Shown one piece after another: positions 8,582 through 17,806 of a DNA stretch of 64,000 nt (its first letter is position 1; every line of letters begins with the position of its first letter). A program made the position numbers and the translations under genes. The DNA is from SFDP01 sp051891855 (GTDB taxonomy: Bacteria > Bacillota > Clostridia > Lachnospirales > Lachnospiraceae). The stretch spans positions 1 to 64,000 of the forward strand of contig JBJFFP010000012.1 of the NCBI GenBank assembly GCA_051891855.1. Direction: 5' to 3'. Under the pieces are notes generated by a model, which saw only the letters and a list, made by a program, of their open reading frames with translations, did not search any database and was not told where the DNA came from.

Positions 8582-9148
8582 CTACTCAGCCTTTTGGGGA
8601 CTGCCGTTTATAAAAAACCAGGCAGCCAGCTGGGATCGGGAGCTGAATTCCTCCTTTTCCATAATGTCCTTTAGCTCCTCTCTGGAGAAAAAAAACGGCT
8701 GAATCAGTTCATTTTCCGAAGAATGATCGCTGAGCTTACCCATAGTTTCCACAAAGGCAATATAGGTTGTGGTATCGGAAAAGCCTACTGCGGAATAAGA
8801 AGGAGGCAAAAGAGAAATAATCCGCTTAACCTCCAGGCCGGTTTCCTCATACAATTCCCGCCGGATACATTCCTCAACAGTCTCTCCCTCCTCCAGCATA
8901 CCTGCACAAAGATTAAAAATACTTTTATTTATGCTCATTCTAAATTCCTTTAACAAAAGAAGCTTCTCCTCCTGGTAAGCAATGATGGAGATGCCGCTGG
9001 GCTTTGCCCCCAGCTCCTTTGGTGAAGATAAATCCTTTCTGCTCACCAGCTCGAAGGTCTTTTCCCTCCCTGCCTTATTTAAATAGGTCAGTTCGTAGTT
9101 TTTCAGATATTTGCCGTTTCTGACCTTTTCCATCCTTAATAATTTCAT
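8582..9148 (-). CDS. NUDIX hydrolase, ADP-ribose pyrophosphatase-like
   Basis: 188-aa NUDIX enzyme, most like ADP-ribose pyrophosphatases that hydrolyse ADP-ribose and related nucleoside diphosphate sugars. The NUDIX box runs from GMLEEGETVEEC through RRELYEETGLEV, with the catalytic REL..EE glutamates intact. It follows rng by 30 nt on the same strand but lies upstream of the rplU promoter, so it is the tail of the radical SAM/rng unit. Exact substrate is inferred. Confidence 0.88.
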   Translation of the reverse strand: MKLLRMEKVRNGKYLKNYELTYLNKAGREKTFELVSRKDLSSPKELGAKPSGISIIAYQEEKLLLLKEFRMSINKSIFNLCAGMLEEGETVEECIRRELYEETGLEVKRIISLLPPSYSAVGFSDTTTYIAFVETMGKLSDHSSENELIQPFFFSREELKDIMEKEEFSSRSQLAAWFFINGSPQKAE

Positions 9149-9178
9149 AAATCGATAAACTCCTTGATAAAAATGCTT

Positions 9179-10369
9179 TTAAGCTTTTTTACTCCCCAGC
9201 TGCTCCCATAAGGGCTTACTGATTTTCTTACGGGTAACCTCCACCAGTCCCAGTGCAGTCATTCCCACTATCGTGGTGGGAACAGAATCTCTTCTAACCA
9301 ATTCGGTCAAATACTGTAAAAGCTCTCTGTCCTGCTGTTCATTCTCCTGATTGATAAAGTCAATAATAACGATTCCCGATATATTTCTCAGCCTTAGCTG
9401 CAGGGCAATTTCCTTTGCTGCTTCACGATTGATTTGGCAGAATAAGTCCTGCCCCTTCCTTTTGGCCTGTTTCCCACTGTTTACATCGATTACGGTAAGA
9501 GCTTCTGTAGGCTGAATCACCAGATAGCCGCCGCTTTTCAGCCAAACCTTTTCTTCCAGTGCTTCTCTCAGTCTGGTTTCCACATTATAAAGCCGCGAAA
9601 GAGAAATTCTCTCATCCTGATAAAGCAAAAGAGTCTCTCCTGCCGAAAAATTCTTTTGGATCTCCTCATATAACAGGGGATCATCCGTCACCACTCGATC
9701 ATAGGCATACTCATATAAATCACGAATACCGCAAAGATAGGAAGGAAGGGGCTTTTTCAGCAGACTGAAGCAGGTACGGTGGCGGGCCGTTTGCAGCAGG
9801 TTCATGGCTTCCCCATGCAGACTGTCGATTTCTTCCATTAAGGGAGACGGATCCTCCAGCTGCCCTGCATTAGTACGAATAACCATTCCCATAAAATCCT
9901 GCTCCAGCTTTTGGATAATGGATGCTTCTGAAAGTACCTTATGAATCCTTTCCTTCTGTATTGATGTCAGCTTATTGCTGAAACCGATATGTTTTCGTCC
10001 TGTGGTAAGGACACAGTATTTTCCCGTAAAAGAAAGGTTACAGGTGAGTCCGGGAGATTTGGTTTTGACCCCCTCCTTTTCCACCTGAACCAAAAGCTCA
10101 TCTCCCGCAATCAATCTGCCGTCATATTTACGATTGCTAAGTACAGGGCTTTTTACCTGTTTCATAGGCAAAAAGCCTATTGTCCCGGGACGGTATTCCA
10201 CAAATACAGCCTCCAGTGAGGGAACTACGTTTTTCACTTTTCCCATATAGATGGATTCCAGATCAGAGCTGTTTATGCCGTAGGCATTGGCCTGAATCAG
10301 ACGATTTTCATGGTATAAAAGAGAAAGGATTTTATCCTCTTTTCTTAAAAGGAGTAAGGTCTTATCCAT
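9179..10369 (-). CDS. rng: Ribonuclease E/G family protein, short form
   Basis: RNase E/G endoribonuclease (396 aa), expected to act in rRNA maturation and mRNA decay. An S1-like segment (IYMGKVKNVVPSLEAVFVEY) and the catalytic core with metal-binding Asp residues in LTVIDVNSG and IVIIDFIN are present. E. coli RNase G is nearly 490 aa. This protein stops soon after GLVEVTRKK and lacks the CPxC zinc-link motif and following domain that shape the tetramer in E. coli RNase E. It overlaps the DUF2344 gene by one base (TGATG), a common partnership in Clostridia. Confidence 0.9.
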   Translation of the reverse strand: MDKTLLLLRKEDKILSLLYHENRLIQANAYGINSSDLESIYMGKVKNVVPSLEAVFVEYRPGTIGFLPMKQVKSPVLSNRKYDGRLIAGDELLVQVEKEGVKTKSPGLTCNLSFTGKYCVLTTGRKHIGFSNKLTSIQKERIHKVLSEASIIQKLEQDFMGMVIRTNAGQLEDPSPLMEEIDSLHGEAMNLLQTARHRTCFSLLKKPLPSYLCGIRDLYEYAYDRVVTDDPLLYEEIQKNFSAGETLLLYQDERISLSRLYNVETRLREALEEKVWLKSGGYLVIQPTEALTVIDVNSGKQAKRKGQDLFCQINREAAKEIALQLRLRNISGIVIIDFINQENEQQDRELLQYLTELVRRDSVPTTIVGMTALGLVEVTRKKISKPLWEQLGSKKA

Positions 10370-11067
10370 CAGAATGCTTCTCCTACTCCATCCAGGGGAA
10401 TCAGCTCAGGATTGTCTTTATCTTTGTTGGTATAGGTTTCTTCTCTGGTAATTTGAACGGCAAGGGGATTAAAGGCTTCACCGGCAAAAGTAAACAAAGC
10501 CTCCAGCAGTAGGGTAGGCTTGATATTTCCCTTACTGCTGGCATCCACCAGCATATACAGGCTGTCATCCGCTGCTTCCAGCCGATAAATCCCCGGTTTT
10601 AAATCCAAAGACAGCTGACTCTTTTTCGTCTGCTTGATTACGGGAATACTTTCCCGATTCATAAAAGCAGCTGTTACTTCCTTCAGATTGGATAAGGGCT
10701 TATACCCACTCTTCCATTCTATGGTATAGGCGGCAGCCGCTACACTGGCCATGGCATTTCCTGCCGTGTCCGGTAAAGCCACCGCATTTAAAACACGGAT
10801 TCCTTCTACCATGACAGCATTTAATCGATCTAGCAAATCCTGTCTGCCCCGGTGGCTGTTAAGCTGGATGTCCATATATTCACCGTTGCTGTAATAGCCT
10901 ACACCTAAGGGAGCTGCAAAGCTCATAATCTGATGAGGACTGAAGCCTTCCGAATAGGCGATATCGATTTCGGTACGTCGGATAGCCTTTTGAAAATATC
11001 GCATAATATCCAGATGTCCGATGAATTTTACTACCCCATGCTTACTGAATTTTATTCGTACACGCAT
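10369..11067 (-). CDS. DUF2344 / TIGR03936 radical SAM-linked protein
   Basis: 232-aa member of the DUF2344 (TIGR03936) family, nearly always encoded next to, or fused with, the TIGR03960 radical SAM protein. The start MRVRIKFSKHGVVKFIGHLD and the YSEGFSPHQIMSFAAPLG segment are typical. The biochemical role is not established; its conserved position between the radical SAM enzyme and RNase G hints at an RNA-related function. It starts 14 nt after the radical SAM gene. Confidence 0.9.
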   Translation of the reverse strand: MRVRIKFSKHGVVKFIGHLDIMRYFQKAIRRTEIDIAYSEGFSPHQIMSFAAPLGVGYYSNGEYMDIQLNSHRGRQDLLDRLNAVMVEGIRVLNAVALPDTAGNAMASVAAAAYTIEWKSGYKPLSNLKEVTAAFMNRESIPVIKQTKKSQLSLDLKPGIYRLEAADDSLYMLVDASSKGNIKPTLLLEALFTFAGEAFNPLAVQITREETYTNKDKDNPELIPLDGVGEAF

Positions 11068-11080
11068 CGCTTTTCCCTTT

Positions 11081-13003
11081 CTATATGTCTGCCGGCTCTA
11101 CAAAGGCTTCCAATACCGACTCAGCACATTTTTCCTCAATACAGACACCCACCCCATAGCGGGCGGCTCCACAGCCCAGACATTTTATCTTACAGTTGGG
11201 ACTTTCCTTTTCCTCCAGTGCCGTCTTCCACTCTCTAAGCAGGAAGGTCTTGGTTACACCGCAGTCAATAAAATCCCAGGGAAGAATTTCTTCATAGGAG
11301 CGTTCTCTGGTGGTATAAAATTCCAGACTGAGTCCGCATTCCTCCAATGCATCCAGCCAGTAATCATAATGAAAATATTCACTCCAGGCGTCAAAAATTC
11401 CGCCTCTTCGATACACCCGTTCAATAACCGTGGAAAGCTTTCTGTCTCCCCGCGCTAAAAGCCCCTCAATCATACTGACATCCGCTTCATGCCAGTTGTA
11501 TTTAATTCGCTTTTGGTTAATCTGCTCCCTTACCGCCTTTTTGGTCAGCTGTGCCTTTTCAATAAAGCGTTCTCTGGTGTCCATAGGTGACCACTGAAAG
11601 GGAGTAAAGGGCTTGGGAATGAAAAAGGAGGTGCTGGCAACAATCTGAACAGAGCCGTTTTTTCTTTCCTCCTTGGGAACCACCTCAAAATAGGTGGCAG
11701 CAATTTTATTACAAAGCTCGGCAATTCCCCGAATATCCTCATCCGTTTCCGTAGGAAGTCCCAACATAAAATAAAGCTTAACCCTGCTCCAGCCTCCTTT
11801 AAAGGCCAAGGCACTTCCCTGAAGGATGACTTCTTCAGTCAATCCCTTGTTGATTACGTTTCTCATTCTCTGACTTCCTGCCTCCGGAGCAAAGGTTAGA
11901 GAGCTCTTTTTAATATCCTGTACCTTACTCATCACATCCAGAGAAAAGGCATCAATTCGTAAGGAAGGCAGAGAGATATTAACCGAGCGCTTTTTACATT
12001 CCTCAATCAGAAAATTCACCAGCTCTTCCAGACCGGAATAATCACTGGAGCTTAAAGAGCTTAGGGAAATCTCCTCATGCCCGGTATTCTTCAGCATTTC
12101 CAAAGCATACTGCTTCATTACCTCTACGTTGCGTTCACGGACAGGCCGATAAAGCTGTCCTGCCTGACAGAAACGGCAGCCCCGGATACAGCCCCGTTGA
12201 ATTTCCAATACCACCCTGTCCTGGGTAACCTTGATGAAGGGCACTACAGGAGACATGGGATAATAGGTGTGGCTCACATCCTTGACCAGTTCCTTAGAGA
12301 TGGTTGCAGGTAATTCCTCATAGATGGGATTAAAGGAGGCAATGGTGCCGTCCTCCTTGTAGTCTGCTTCATAAAAACGGGGGACATACATCCCGGGAAT
12401 GCAGGCTGCTTCCCGTAAAAAAGCTATTCGGTCAAAGCCCTTTTCTCTATGAGATTTATACAAATCCAAAAGCTCTCTATATCTGGTCTCCCCTTCACCA
12501 ATGTAGAAAATATCAAAGAAATCGGCTATGGGTTCCGGGTTATAGACACAGGGACCGCCGCCGATAACAATGGGATGATTTTCATTTCTTTCCTTACTTT
12601 TCAAAGGAAGCTGTGCTAAATCCAGAATCTGCAGAACATTGGTATAGCACATTTCATACTGAAGGGTGATCCCCAGAAAATCAAAATCCTTAATGGGCTC
12701 CTGGGATTCCAAACCAAAGAGGGGAATCCTTTCCTTGCGCATAATCTTATCCATATCCAGCCAGGGAGAATAAACCCTCTCACACCAAACATCTTCCCAT
12801 CTGTTCAACATATCATAAATGATCTGAATCCCCAGATGGGACATGCCGATTTCGTAGACATCCGGAAAGCACATGGCAAACCGAACCGCCACCCTGGGAT
12901 CACCGGCTTTATTTACAGCATTTACTTCATTTCCAATATAGCGGGCAGGTTTTTCCACCTGCATCAATATTTCATCACTGAGTGCTAATTTGTATTCCTT
13001 CAT
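11081..13003 (-). CDS. TIGR03960 B12-binding-type radical SAM protein
   Basis: 640-aa radical SAM protein with an N-terminal cobalamin-binding-like domain (about 30-200) and a radical SAM core whose iron-sulfur cysteines lie in RGCIRGCRFCQAG. The C-terminus has a second Cys cluster (CKIKCLGCGAARYGVG), probably zinc binding. Substrate is unknown; the family travels with DUF2344 and RNase E/G. Its ATG overlaps the stop of the upstream coiled-coil gene, so it is translationally coupled. Confidence 0.92.
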   Translation of the reverse strand: MKEYKLALSDEILMQVEKPARYIGNEVNAVNKAGDPRVAVRFAMCFPDVYEIGMSHLGIQIIYDMLNRWEDVWCERVYSPWLDMDKIMRKERIPLFGLESQEPIKDFDFLGITLQYEMCYTNVLQILDLAQLPLKSKERNENHPIVIGGGPCVYNPEPIADFFDIFYIGEGETRYRELLDLYKSHREKGFDRIAFLREAACIPGMYVPRFYEADYKEDGTIASFNPIYEELPATISKELVKDVSHTYYPMSPVVPFIKVTQDRVVLEIQRGCIRGCRFCQAGQLYRPVRERNVEVMKQYALEMLKNTGHEEISLSSLSSSDYSGLEELVNFLIEECKKRSVNISLPSLRIDAFSLDVMSKVQDIKKSSLTFAPEAGSQRMRNVINKGLTEEVILQGSALAFKGGWSRVKLYFMLGLPTETDEDIRGIAELCNKIAATYFEVVPKEERKNGSVQIVASTSFFIPKPFTPFQWSPMDTRERFIEKAQLTKKAVREQINQKRIKYNWHEADVSMIEGLLARGDRKLSTVIERVYRRGGIFDAWSEYFHYDYWLDALEECGLSLEFYTTRERSYEEILPWDFIDCGVTKTFLLREWKTALEEKESPNCKIKCLGCGAARYGVGVCIEEKCAESVLEAFVEPADI

Positions 13004-13380
13004 GTCCTCTGCTCTTCCTGCTTTTGCTGCACCTGTTTTTCCTGCTTTTGCTGCAACTCCAGTCCTTCTTTTTGCTTCTCCAACAGCTCCAGTGCTTCTT
13101 TTCTGGCTTCTGTCTGCTCCATTATCTGCTGGTGTCGTTCACGCATGGCAGCCGTAATTTCTTTTTGTACCGAGTCGAAGCTTTCCAGTAATTCCTTCCA
13201 CTGTTCATCCGTATATTCCTCAGCACCAATCGCAATTTTCTCCTCGGCTTCTCCTTGAAGAAGCTTTTTCTGTAAATCGGTAATGTACTGAGAAAAGCTT
13301 TGCCGCAATTCTGTAGTTGTATTATCAGATTTACAATATCCCAAGACTTGGTTTCCTGCTTCTTCTGTTCGTATTATCAT
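13000..13380 (-). CDS. Hypothetical Glu/Gln/Lys-rich coiled-coil protein
   Basis: 126-aa protein with no recognised family. Residues 1-60 look globular and the C-terminal half is a long charged helix rich in E, K and Q, ending in repeated QQKQE/QEKQ units, so a coiled coil is likely. It has a good ribosome site (AAGGAGAG), overlaps the radical SAM gene by 4 nt, and is the first gene after a consensus promoter. It is probably a real accessory gene of this operon. Confidence 0.72.
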   Translation of the reverse strand: MIIRTEEAGNQVLGYCKSDNTTTELRQSFSQYITDLQKKLLQGEAEEKIAIGAEEYTDEQWKELLESFDSVQKEITAAMRERHQQIMEQTEARKEALELLEKQKEGLELQQKQEKQVQQKQEEQRT

Positions 13381-13473
13381 AGAGACTCTCCTTCCATCAA
13401 AGCATTCATCACTACATAATTAATTTGTAATCATTTTGTAATCATCTCTTTAAAGCATGGATTTCTTTAAAAT

Positions 13474-13502
13474 AATATAATGTACAATTTTCTATACGTC
13501 AA
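13474..13502 (-). promoter_or_regulatory. Promoter of the radical SAM/rng operon
   Basis: On the minus strand TTGACG (13497-13502) and TATATT (13474-13479) are separated by 17 bp, about 95 bp upstream of the first gene at 13380. The divergent DUF3892 gene starts just beyond. Confidence 0.65.
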
Positions 13503-13585
13503 GTTTGTCACGTATATTCTTTCGCTGTATTTCCCATACTATTCCCGTGATTAATGGTTTTACTATAAATGGAGGATTAGGTGAA

Positions 13586-13885
13586 ATGAATAAAGATAAA
13601 AAAGAAGCGGGTGCTCAGCTGGCCTATGCTGCTTTGGATGAGGTTCCCCAGGCAAAAGCTGATGCAAAGGAAATTGTAGGACTGGTCAAAAGCAGCGGTA
13701 TAATTTCCGGCTATCAGCTTTCAGACGGAGCTACCGTTTCCAGAGAGGAAGGCGTGGCTATGGCAAAGGCCGGTGAGATTCGGGGTGTTGGTGTAGCCCA
13801 TAGAAAGGATACTGAGTATTTAAAATCTCTTCCTGACGGAAGTGAAGATAATAATTTGGGAAATCTTCCCTCCGTCAGTGAGTAG
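13586..13885 (+). CDS. DUF3892 domain small protein
   Basis: 99-aa protein whose C-terminal half fits DUF3892: a GYQLSDGATVSREEGVAMAK segment, then GVAHRKDTEYLKSLPDGSED and the NNLGNLPSV end. Function is unknown for the family. The ATG at 13586 follows GGAGG (13571-13575); an earlier in-frame start at 13505 would add 27 residues lying in the promoter region. It is divergent from the radical SAM operon and stands alone. Confidence 0.82.
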   Translation: MNKDKKEAGAQLAYAALDEVPQAKADAKEIVGLVKSSGIISGYQLSDGATVSREEGVAMAKAGEIRGVGVAHRKDTEYLKSLPDGSEDNNLGNLPSVSE

Positions 13886-13911
13886 GAAGCAGACGGTAAG
13901 TTTCTGTTCCA

Positions 13912-14104
13912 TTGACACAAAAGGCTTGCTTTGCCCTACTGATAGCTATAAATTACCAATCAAGTGGGGATATTTTGGTTCTTTCGCCCCGACTTATTCG
14001 GCAAATATTTGCATCAGTGGGGGCCCCCTGCCTCCTTTGCCCCTACTTGCCAGCAAAATACTTGAATCAGTAGGACTCCCCGGCTTCCTTTCTCCTCACT
14101 GTTA
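13912..14104. repeat. Degenerate tandem repeat, period about 53 bp, four units
   Basis: The 342-bp non-coding stretch 13886-14227 contains four related units. On the plus strand the anchor boxes are GCCCTACT (ending 13940), CCCCGACT (ending 13994), CCCCTACT (ending 14047) and TCCTCACT (ending 14100), spaced 54, 53 and 53 bp. Each is followed by an A/T-rich stretch and a CAGT-like element; units two and three share GCAAA-TA-TTG--TCAGT and CCTTT boxes. No open frame explains them. No other feature is seen in this stretch. Confidence 0.6.
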
Positions 14105-14227
14105 CAGAAGCACTCAGCTTATCCTTACTCTGCTCCGTAGATTTTATCCCAGATATGTTGGTTTTCATCCATGAGGATAAATGAAGTTATCTGAACGTAT
14201 CCGAAAGCTTATACTGCTGCTTTTTTC

Positions 14228-15862
14228 TTACTGTGGAAAATAGATTTCATTCTGGTATACTTTACTCATCTCTCCCCAAACAACGCTGCCTTCCCTATTG
14301 AAAAGATTCCATACACCGTCATCCTGAAGATGGATAGCACCCATAAATTCCTGATGATTAAACAGGCAGTACACCGTTTCCGGACTATTCGGGGCAACCA
14401 CCGTCCAACTCCAGATAACCATTTCTTCCAGTCTTCCCATAGGAACAATGTATCTGGTAGATGGTAAGCTATCCATGTTTCCTTCATCCGCTACCAGAGA
14501 TTTAACGGTATTCTCCAACGCTTCCAGAACTTCAACCTCTCCTGTTTCCAGGGAAATCCTTATCGGTGATGTTTCACTAGAGCCGTAGAGCCAGCCGTCA
14601 GTCATAACTACCGCTTCCGCTAATTGAAATTGAAAATACTCTTCTGCACTGAATTCAAAAATTTTCCATGCCACCTGGTTAGGAGAGCTTAAAGGCATCT
14701 GCCCTACAAGCAAAAGCTTCTTTTTATCAGCCTCTATTGGGTTTAGCTGCAGCACCAGCGTAAGCTCATCAGTATCTGCAGAATAATCAGCCTTTAGAAG
14801 ACTTACCTTTTCCCACTCTTCCTCCGAAAGCCTGTTGGGGCGTGTAAGGGAAAGATTAATGATGTCGGAAGAACCGGATATTTGAAGCTGAACATCAGGG
14901 AAGCTGTCCTTTTCGTGGATATAAATCCGATTCCCTGTTTCTACAGAAGGATAACGGGAAAACCACAAATCATCAGCAACAAATTCCGAGGAATCATAGA
15001 AGGAAACAGGGGTCTGCTGTAATAAGCCTGGGGAAGAAAGCTCATTGCTTTGGTAAAACCACCTTATGGAATAGGGATAAAGCTCCCCATCTGCTTCGCG
15101 ATAGAATAACAGGGGAAAGGCTTTTAGGTAATCTTCTGCGATCAGCTCCTTTAGATTGACTGTCTCCCGCTCTTCTCCCAGTGCTATACTCATGGTCAGC
15201 TCTGTATGTATTCCTTCAAAAAGCATAAAGGAATAGGTTTTTCCACCTATCCAGCTTTTGTATTCACTTTCTTCTTCCAGATAGTGAACACTCATTCCCC
15301 CGTAGCTGTCGTTTTCCATCCGTCCGTTAATTAAGATGCTCCACTCATTATTCCCCTTTGGAATCGTAAAGGAAATTACCGGCTCTTCATATGACAGACT
15401 TGAAATAAGCTCATCCATGGCAAGCATTCGTAAAACCTGTTCCTCGCCGGAATCTATACCCTGAGAATTTGACAGCGCAATCAGATTTTCCAATGCGGGC
15501 ACAGACAAATAAATTCCCTGATAGGGCTGTTCCAGATATTTTCTACCATTTTCTTCATAAAAAAACAGCGTTGTATCTGCTTCACCAGAACTGTTGAGGT
15601 GAATCGTTATATACTCATTCACATAAGGATGATCCTGTATACTTTCTTTATTGGCAGCCTCCAGCCCTGTAAGAAGGGCTACAAATTCATAAATATACTC
15701 TTCATCTGTGTGAACAGTGGACTCGCCGCCCTTTTCAATCCGAATGGATATGACCTCACTGCTTTCAGGCAGAACAGGCGAATCTGCTTTTTTCGATGCC
15801 GTGCAGCCGAAAACAAACAGAAGGATTAAGCAAACCGGAAATAGCATTATTATTATCTTCAT
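14228..15862 (-). CDS. Putative lipoprotein, unknown function
   Basis: 544-aa predicted lipoprotein with an N-terminal hydrophobic segment (residues 3-19) and a lipobox-like VFGC (Cys20). The body is beta-rich with no family I recognise. It follows the 15896-17485 lipoprotein by about 30 nt on the same strand and probably shares its transcript. Both lie downstream of an ECF sigma/anti-sigma pair, so they could belong to an envelope-stress response; this is inference from position only. Confidence 0.75.
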   Translation of the reverse strand: MKIIIMLFPVCLILLFVFGCTASKKADSPVLPESSEVISIRIEKGGESTVHTDEEYIYEFVALLTGLEAANKESIQDHPYVNEYITIHLNSSGEADTTLFFYEENGRKYLEQPYQGIYLSVPALENLIALSNSQGIDSGEEQVLRMLAMDELISSLSYEEPVISFTIPKGNNEWSILINGRMENDSYGGMSVHYLEEESEYKSWIGGKTYSFMLFEGIHTELTMSIALGEERETVNLKELIAEDYLKAFPLLFYREADGELYPYSIRWFYQSNELSSPGLLQQTPVSFYDSSEFVADDLWFSRYPSVETGNRIYIHEKDSFPDVQLQISGSSDIINLSLTRPNRLSEEEWEKVSLLKADYSADTDELTLVLQLNPIEADKKKLLLVGQMPLSSPNQVAWKIFEFSAEEYFQFQLAEAVVMTDGWLYGSSETSPIRISLETGEVEVLEALENTVKSLVADEGNMDSLPSTRYIVPMGRLEEMVIWSWTVVAPNSPETVYCLFNHQEFMGAIHLQDDGVWNLFNREGSVVWGEMSKVYQNEIYFPQ

Positions 15863-15895
15863 TTTAAACCTCCCTAATCTGCCTGTATATACAGA

Positions 15896-17485
15896 CTACT
15901 TCATCTCAAACACATAATCATAGCTATAGGTATGCACATACAATAGGCCATCCTTTTCCACCAAAAGATCCGGCTTCTTTTTCAGCTCTGTTTTTTCCAG
16001 TACCTTTCCGGTACTCTTATCGATCTGGTAAAGATAATCTTTTTCATCGGTAAAGCCATAGCCGCAAAGAATGATATTGTCCTTCACCAGAAAATTCATG
16101 GTGTTATAAGTCTGGTTCTCACTTCTCCAGATAACCTTGTCCTGTTCAAGATCATAAGCTAAAAGATAACAGGTTCCCGGCTGGGCATATCCGTTTTGCA
16201 CATAGCCAAGATATAAAATACCATTTTCCAGATATGCACAATTTCCCATCAGATACCATTGGTCTGTCTGATAATAAATCGTATATATCAGCTCCGTTGT
16301 ATTCTTATCATAAATATGTAAGGAGTCTGCGCTCCAATCATAGAGATAGTTTTCATCATAGAAAACAGTATTTGCCAGCCTAACTTCAGGATTGATTGGG
16401 GGAGTCTCCTTAGCCTGAGTCAGATAATTTTCCCATTCATCGCTTAGCATTGGCAAAAACAGATTGTTTTCCTTAAACCAGTCATAGGCCCAGGTAATCG
16501 TATTCGTCTGTTCCGAAATCAATGACAGATTTAATGGCTGTGCTTCCTTTCCCTCTTCCCCAAAACAGACTTGATAATCCTGAAATTCTAAATAGGTCAC
16601 CGGGGATTGGTCTTCACCTTCCAAAGTATTCTCTATGGGTGATGTCGCTTTTTGTACTTCTCCCGTCAGGGAAGAAATATTTTCCGGGGTCAGATTAAGA
16701 AAAGGAACGTTCAGCAGCTCTGCATCCTTTAACTGGGAGTCAAGCCATTCTTCATATTCTTTACCATCCATGGGATTTTCATATTCCCAATCCGTCATCA
16801 CATAATAAAGAAGTCCATCCCCATCCAGGTCTGCCTCTTCAGGAAAAGCAACTCCCTCCGCTTCCTCCATCTGCTTTTTATCCCAAGCATCCACAGTAGC
16901 AACTGACACATAAGAGTCCGTTTTTTCTTCATATTGATATAAGCTATAGGGCCAAAAATCCGATGTGGCTGCTCTTCCGTGATTATGGGACATTGATGCC
17001 ATAATGATACCATTAGAATAAAAAGTGACTGCCGGAAATTCCACAAACTCTTCTGCAACCTCATTGGTAGCATAATCGTATCCATAAATACTTATCATCA
17101 TCCCCGCCATATAGGTGGTGGTGTAGTTAATCAGCAGCTCATCTTTTCCGTCTGCATCAATATCATAAACGGCATAGGTATTTTCACTGATTTCACCGTA
17201 GCCATCGTAGCCCGGATTAGTACCGTCCGGGAAGGTCTGGGTTTCATAGATTTCTTTCAGAATCGAAGCATAACAGGCCTTCATGGCAGCCTCCTGCTCT
17301 GCACTCACTTTTTCCTCTTTGTTCACCTTTTCTTCCGTTTCTGCTACAGATATCTTTTCGGTTGTAGTTTCAGCAGATACCGCTTCAGTTTTAGCCGGCT
17401 CACTGCATCCTACCAGAAAAACAGATATTCCCAACAAAACAGCGACTATTGAAATTCTTCTATTTCTTTTGATTTTATGTACCAT
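15896..17485 (-). CDS. Putative lipoprotein with FG-GAP/PQQ-like segments
   Basis: 529-aa predicted lipoprotein: a positively charged N-terminus, hydrophobic stretch and lipobox LVGC, then a Glu/Thr-rich linker. A segment YDIDADGKDELLIN (about residues 120-135) resembles calcium-binding FG-GAP/dockerin-like loops, and LDGDGLLY occurs later. The C-terminal quarter (IYDKNTTELIYTIYY, LLAYDLEQDKVIW, YQIDKSTGKVLEK) looks like PQQ-type propeller blades. Function unknown; it is probably exposed on the outer membrane face. Confidence 0.78.
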   Translation of the reverse strand: MVHKIKRNRRISIVAVLLGISVFLVGCSEPAKTEAVSAETTTEKISVAETEEKVNKEEKVSAEQEAAMKACYASILKEIYETQTFPDGTNPGYDGYGEISENTYAVYDIDADGKDELLINYTTTYMAGMMISIYGYDYATNEVAEEFVEFPAVTFYSNGIIMASMSHNHGRAATSDFWPYSLYQYEEKTDSYVSVATVDAWDKKQMEEAEGVAFPEEADLDGDGLLYYVMTDWEYENPMDGKEYEEWLDSQLKDAELLNVPFLNLTPENISSLTGEVQKATSPIENTLEGEDQSPVTYLEFQDYQVCFGEEGKEAQPLNLSLISEQTNTITWAYDWFKENNLFLPMLSDEWENYLTQAKETPPINPEVRLANTVFYDENYLYDWSADSLHIYDKNTTELIYTIYYQTDQWYLMGNCAYLENGILYLGYVQNGYAQPGTCYLLAYDLEQDKVIWRSENQTYNTMNFLVKDNIILCGYGFTDEKDYLYQIDKSTGKVLEKTELKKKPDLLVEKDGLLYVHTYSYDYVFEMK

Positions 17486-17531
17486 TTCAGCTCCCTCTTA
17501 TTATACTTTTCTATTTAATCCGATAACGGGA

Positions 17532-17703
17532 TCATTCCATTCGCACTATTCCAAATAGTGGAGCAATTCCTCGCAACGCTCCTTGGTAAGAGTAAAAAGC
17601 TTTTCTATAATGAGCTACAGAAGCAAAGGAGCCGCTTTCCCATTCCTCGGCCGCCTTATTGGAAGAACGTCATGATAAAAATAGGCAGACATCTGTTTTT
17701 CAT
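17532..17703 (-). pseudogene. Decayed small gene with frameshifts
   Basis: A good ribosome site (AAAGGAGAG) precedes an ATG at 17703 whose frame stops after 15 codons. An overlapping frame gives MSAYFYHDVLP from 17692. After a one-base shift a third frame continues with NKAAEEWESGSFASVAHYRK and further residues, ending GIVRME at 17532. Joined, these look like one natural protein of about 55 aa broken by small deletions. I do not recognise the family. The rest of the 320-bp gap 17486-17806 holds only the ribosome site of the downstream lipoprotein and A/T-rich sequence. Confidence 0.45.
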
Positions 17704-17806
17704 TATCTCTTAATCTCTCCTTTGTTAAAATACTTCGTTAATTTTATCTTACCACAATACCTCCTTTTTCCTCAATGCCTTTATTCTGTCCATCAAGGCA
17801 GCATTT

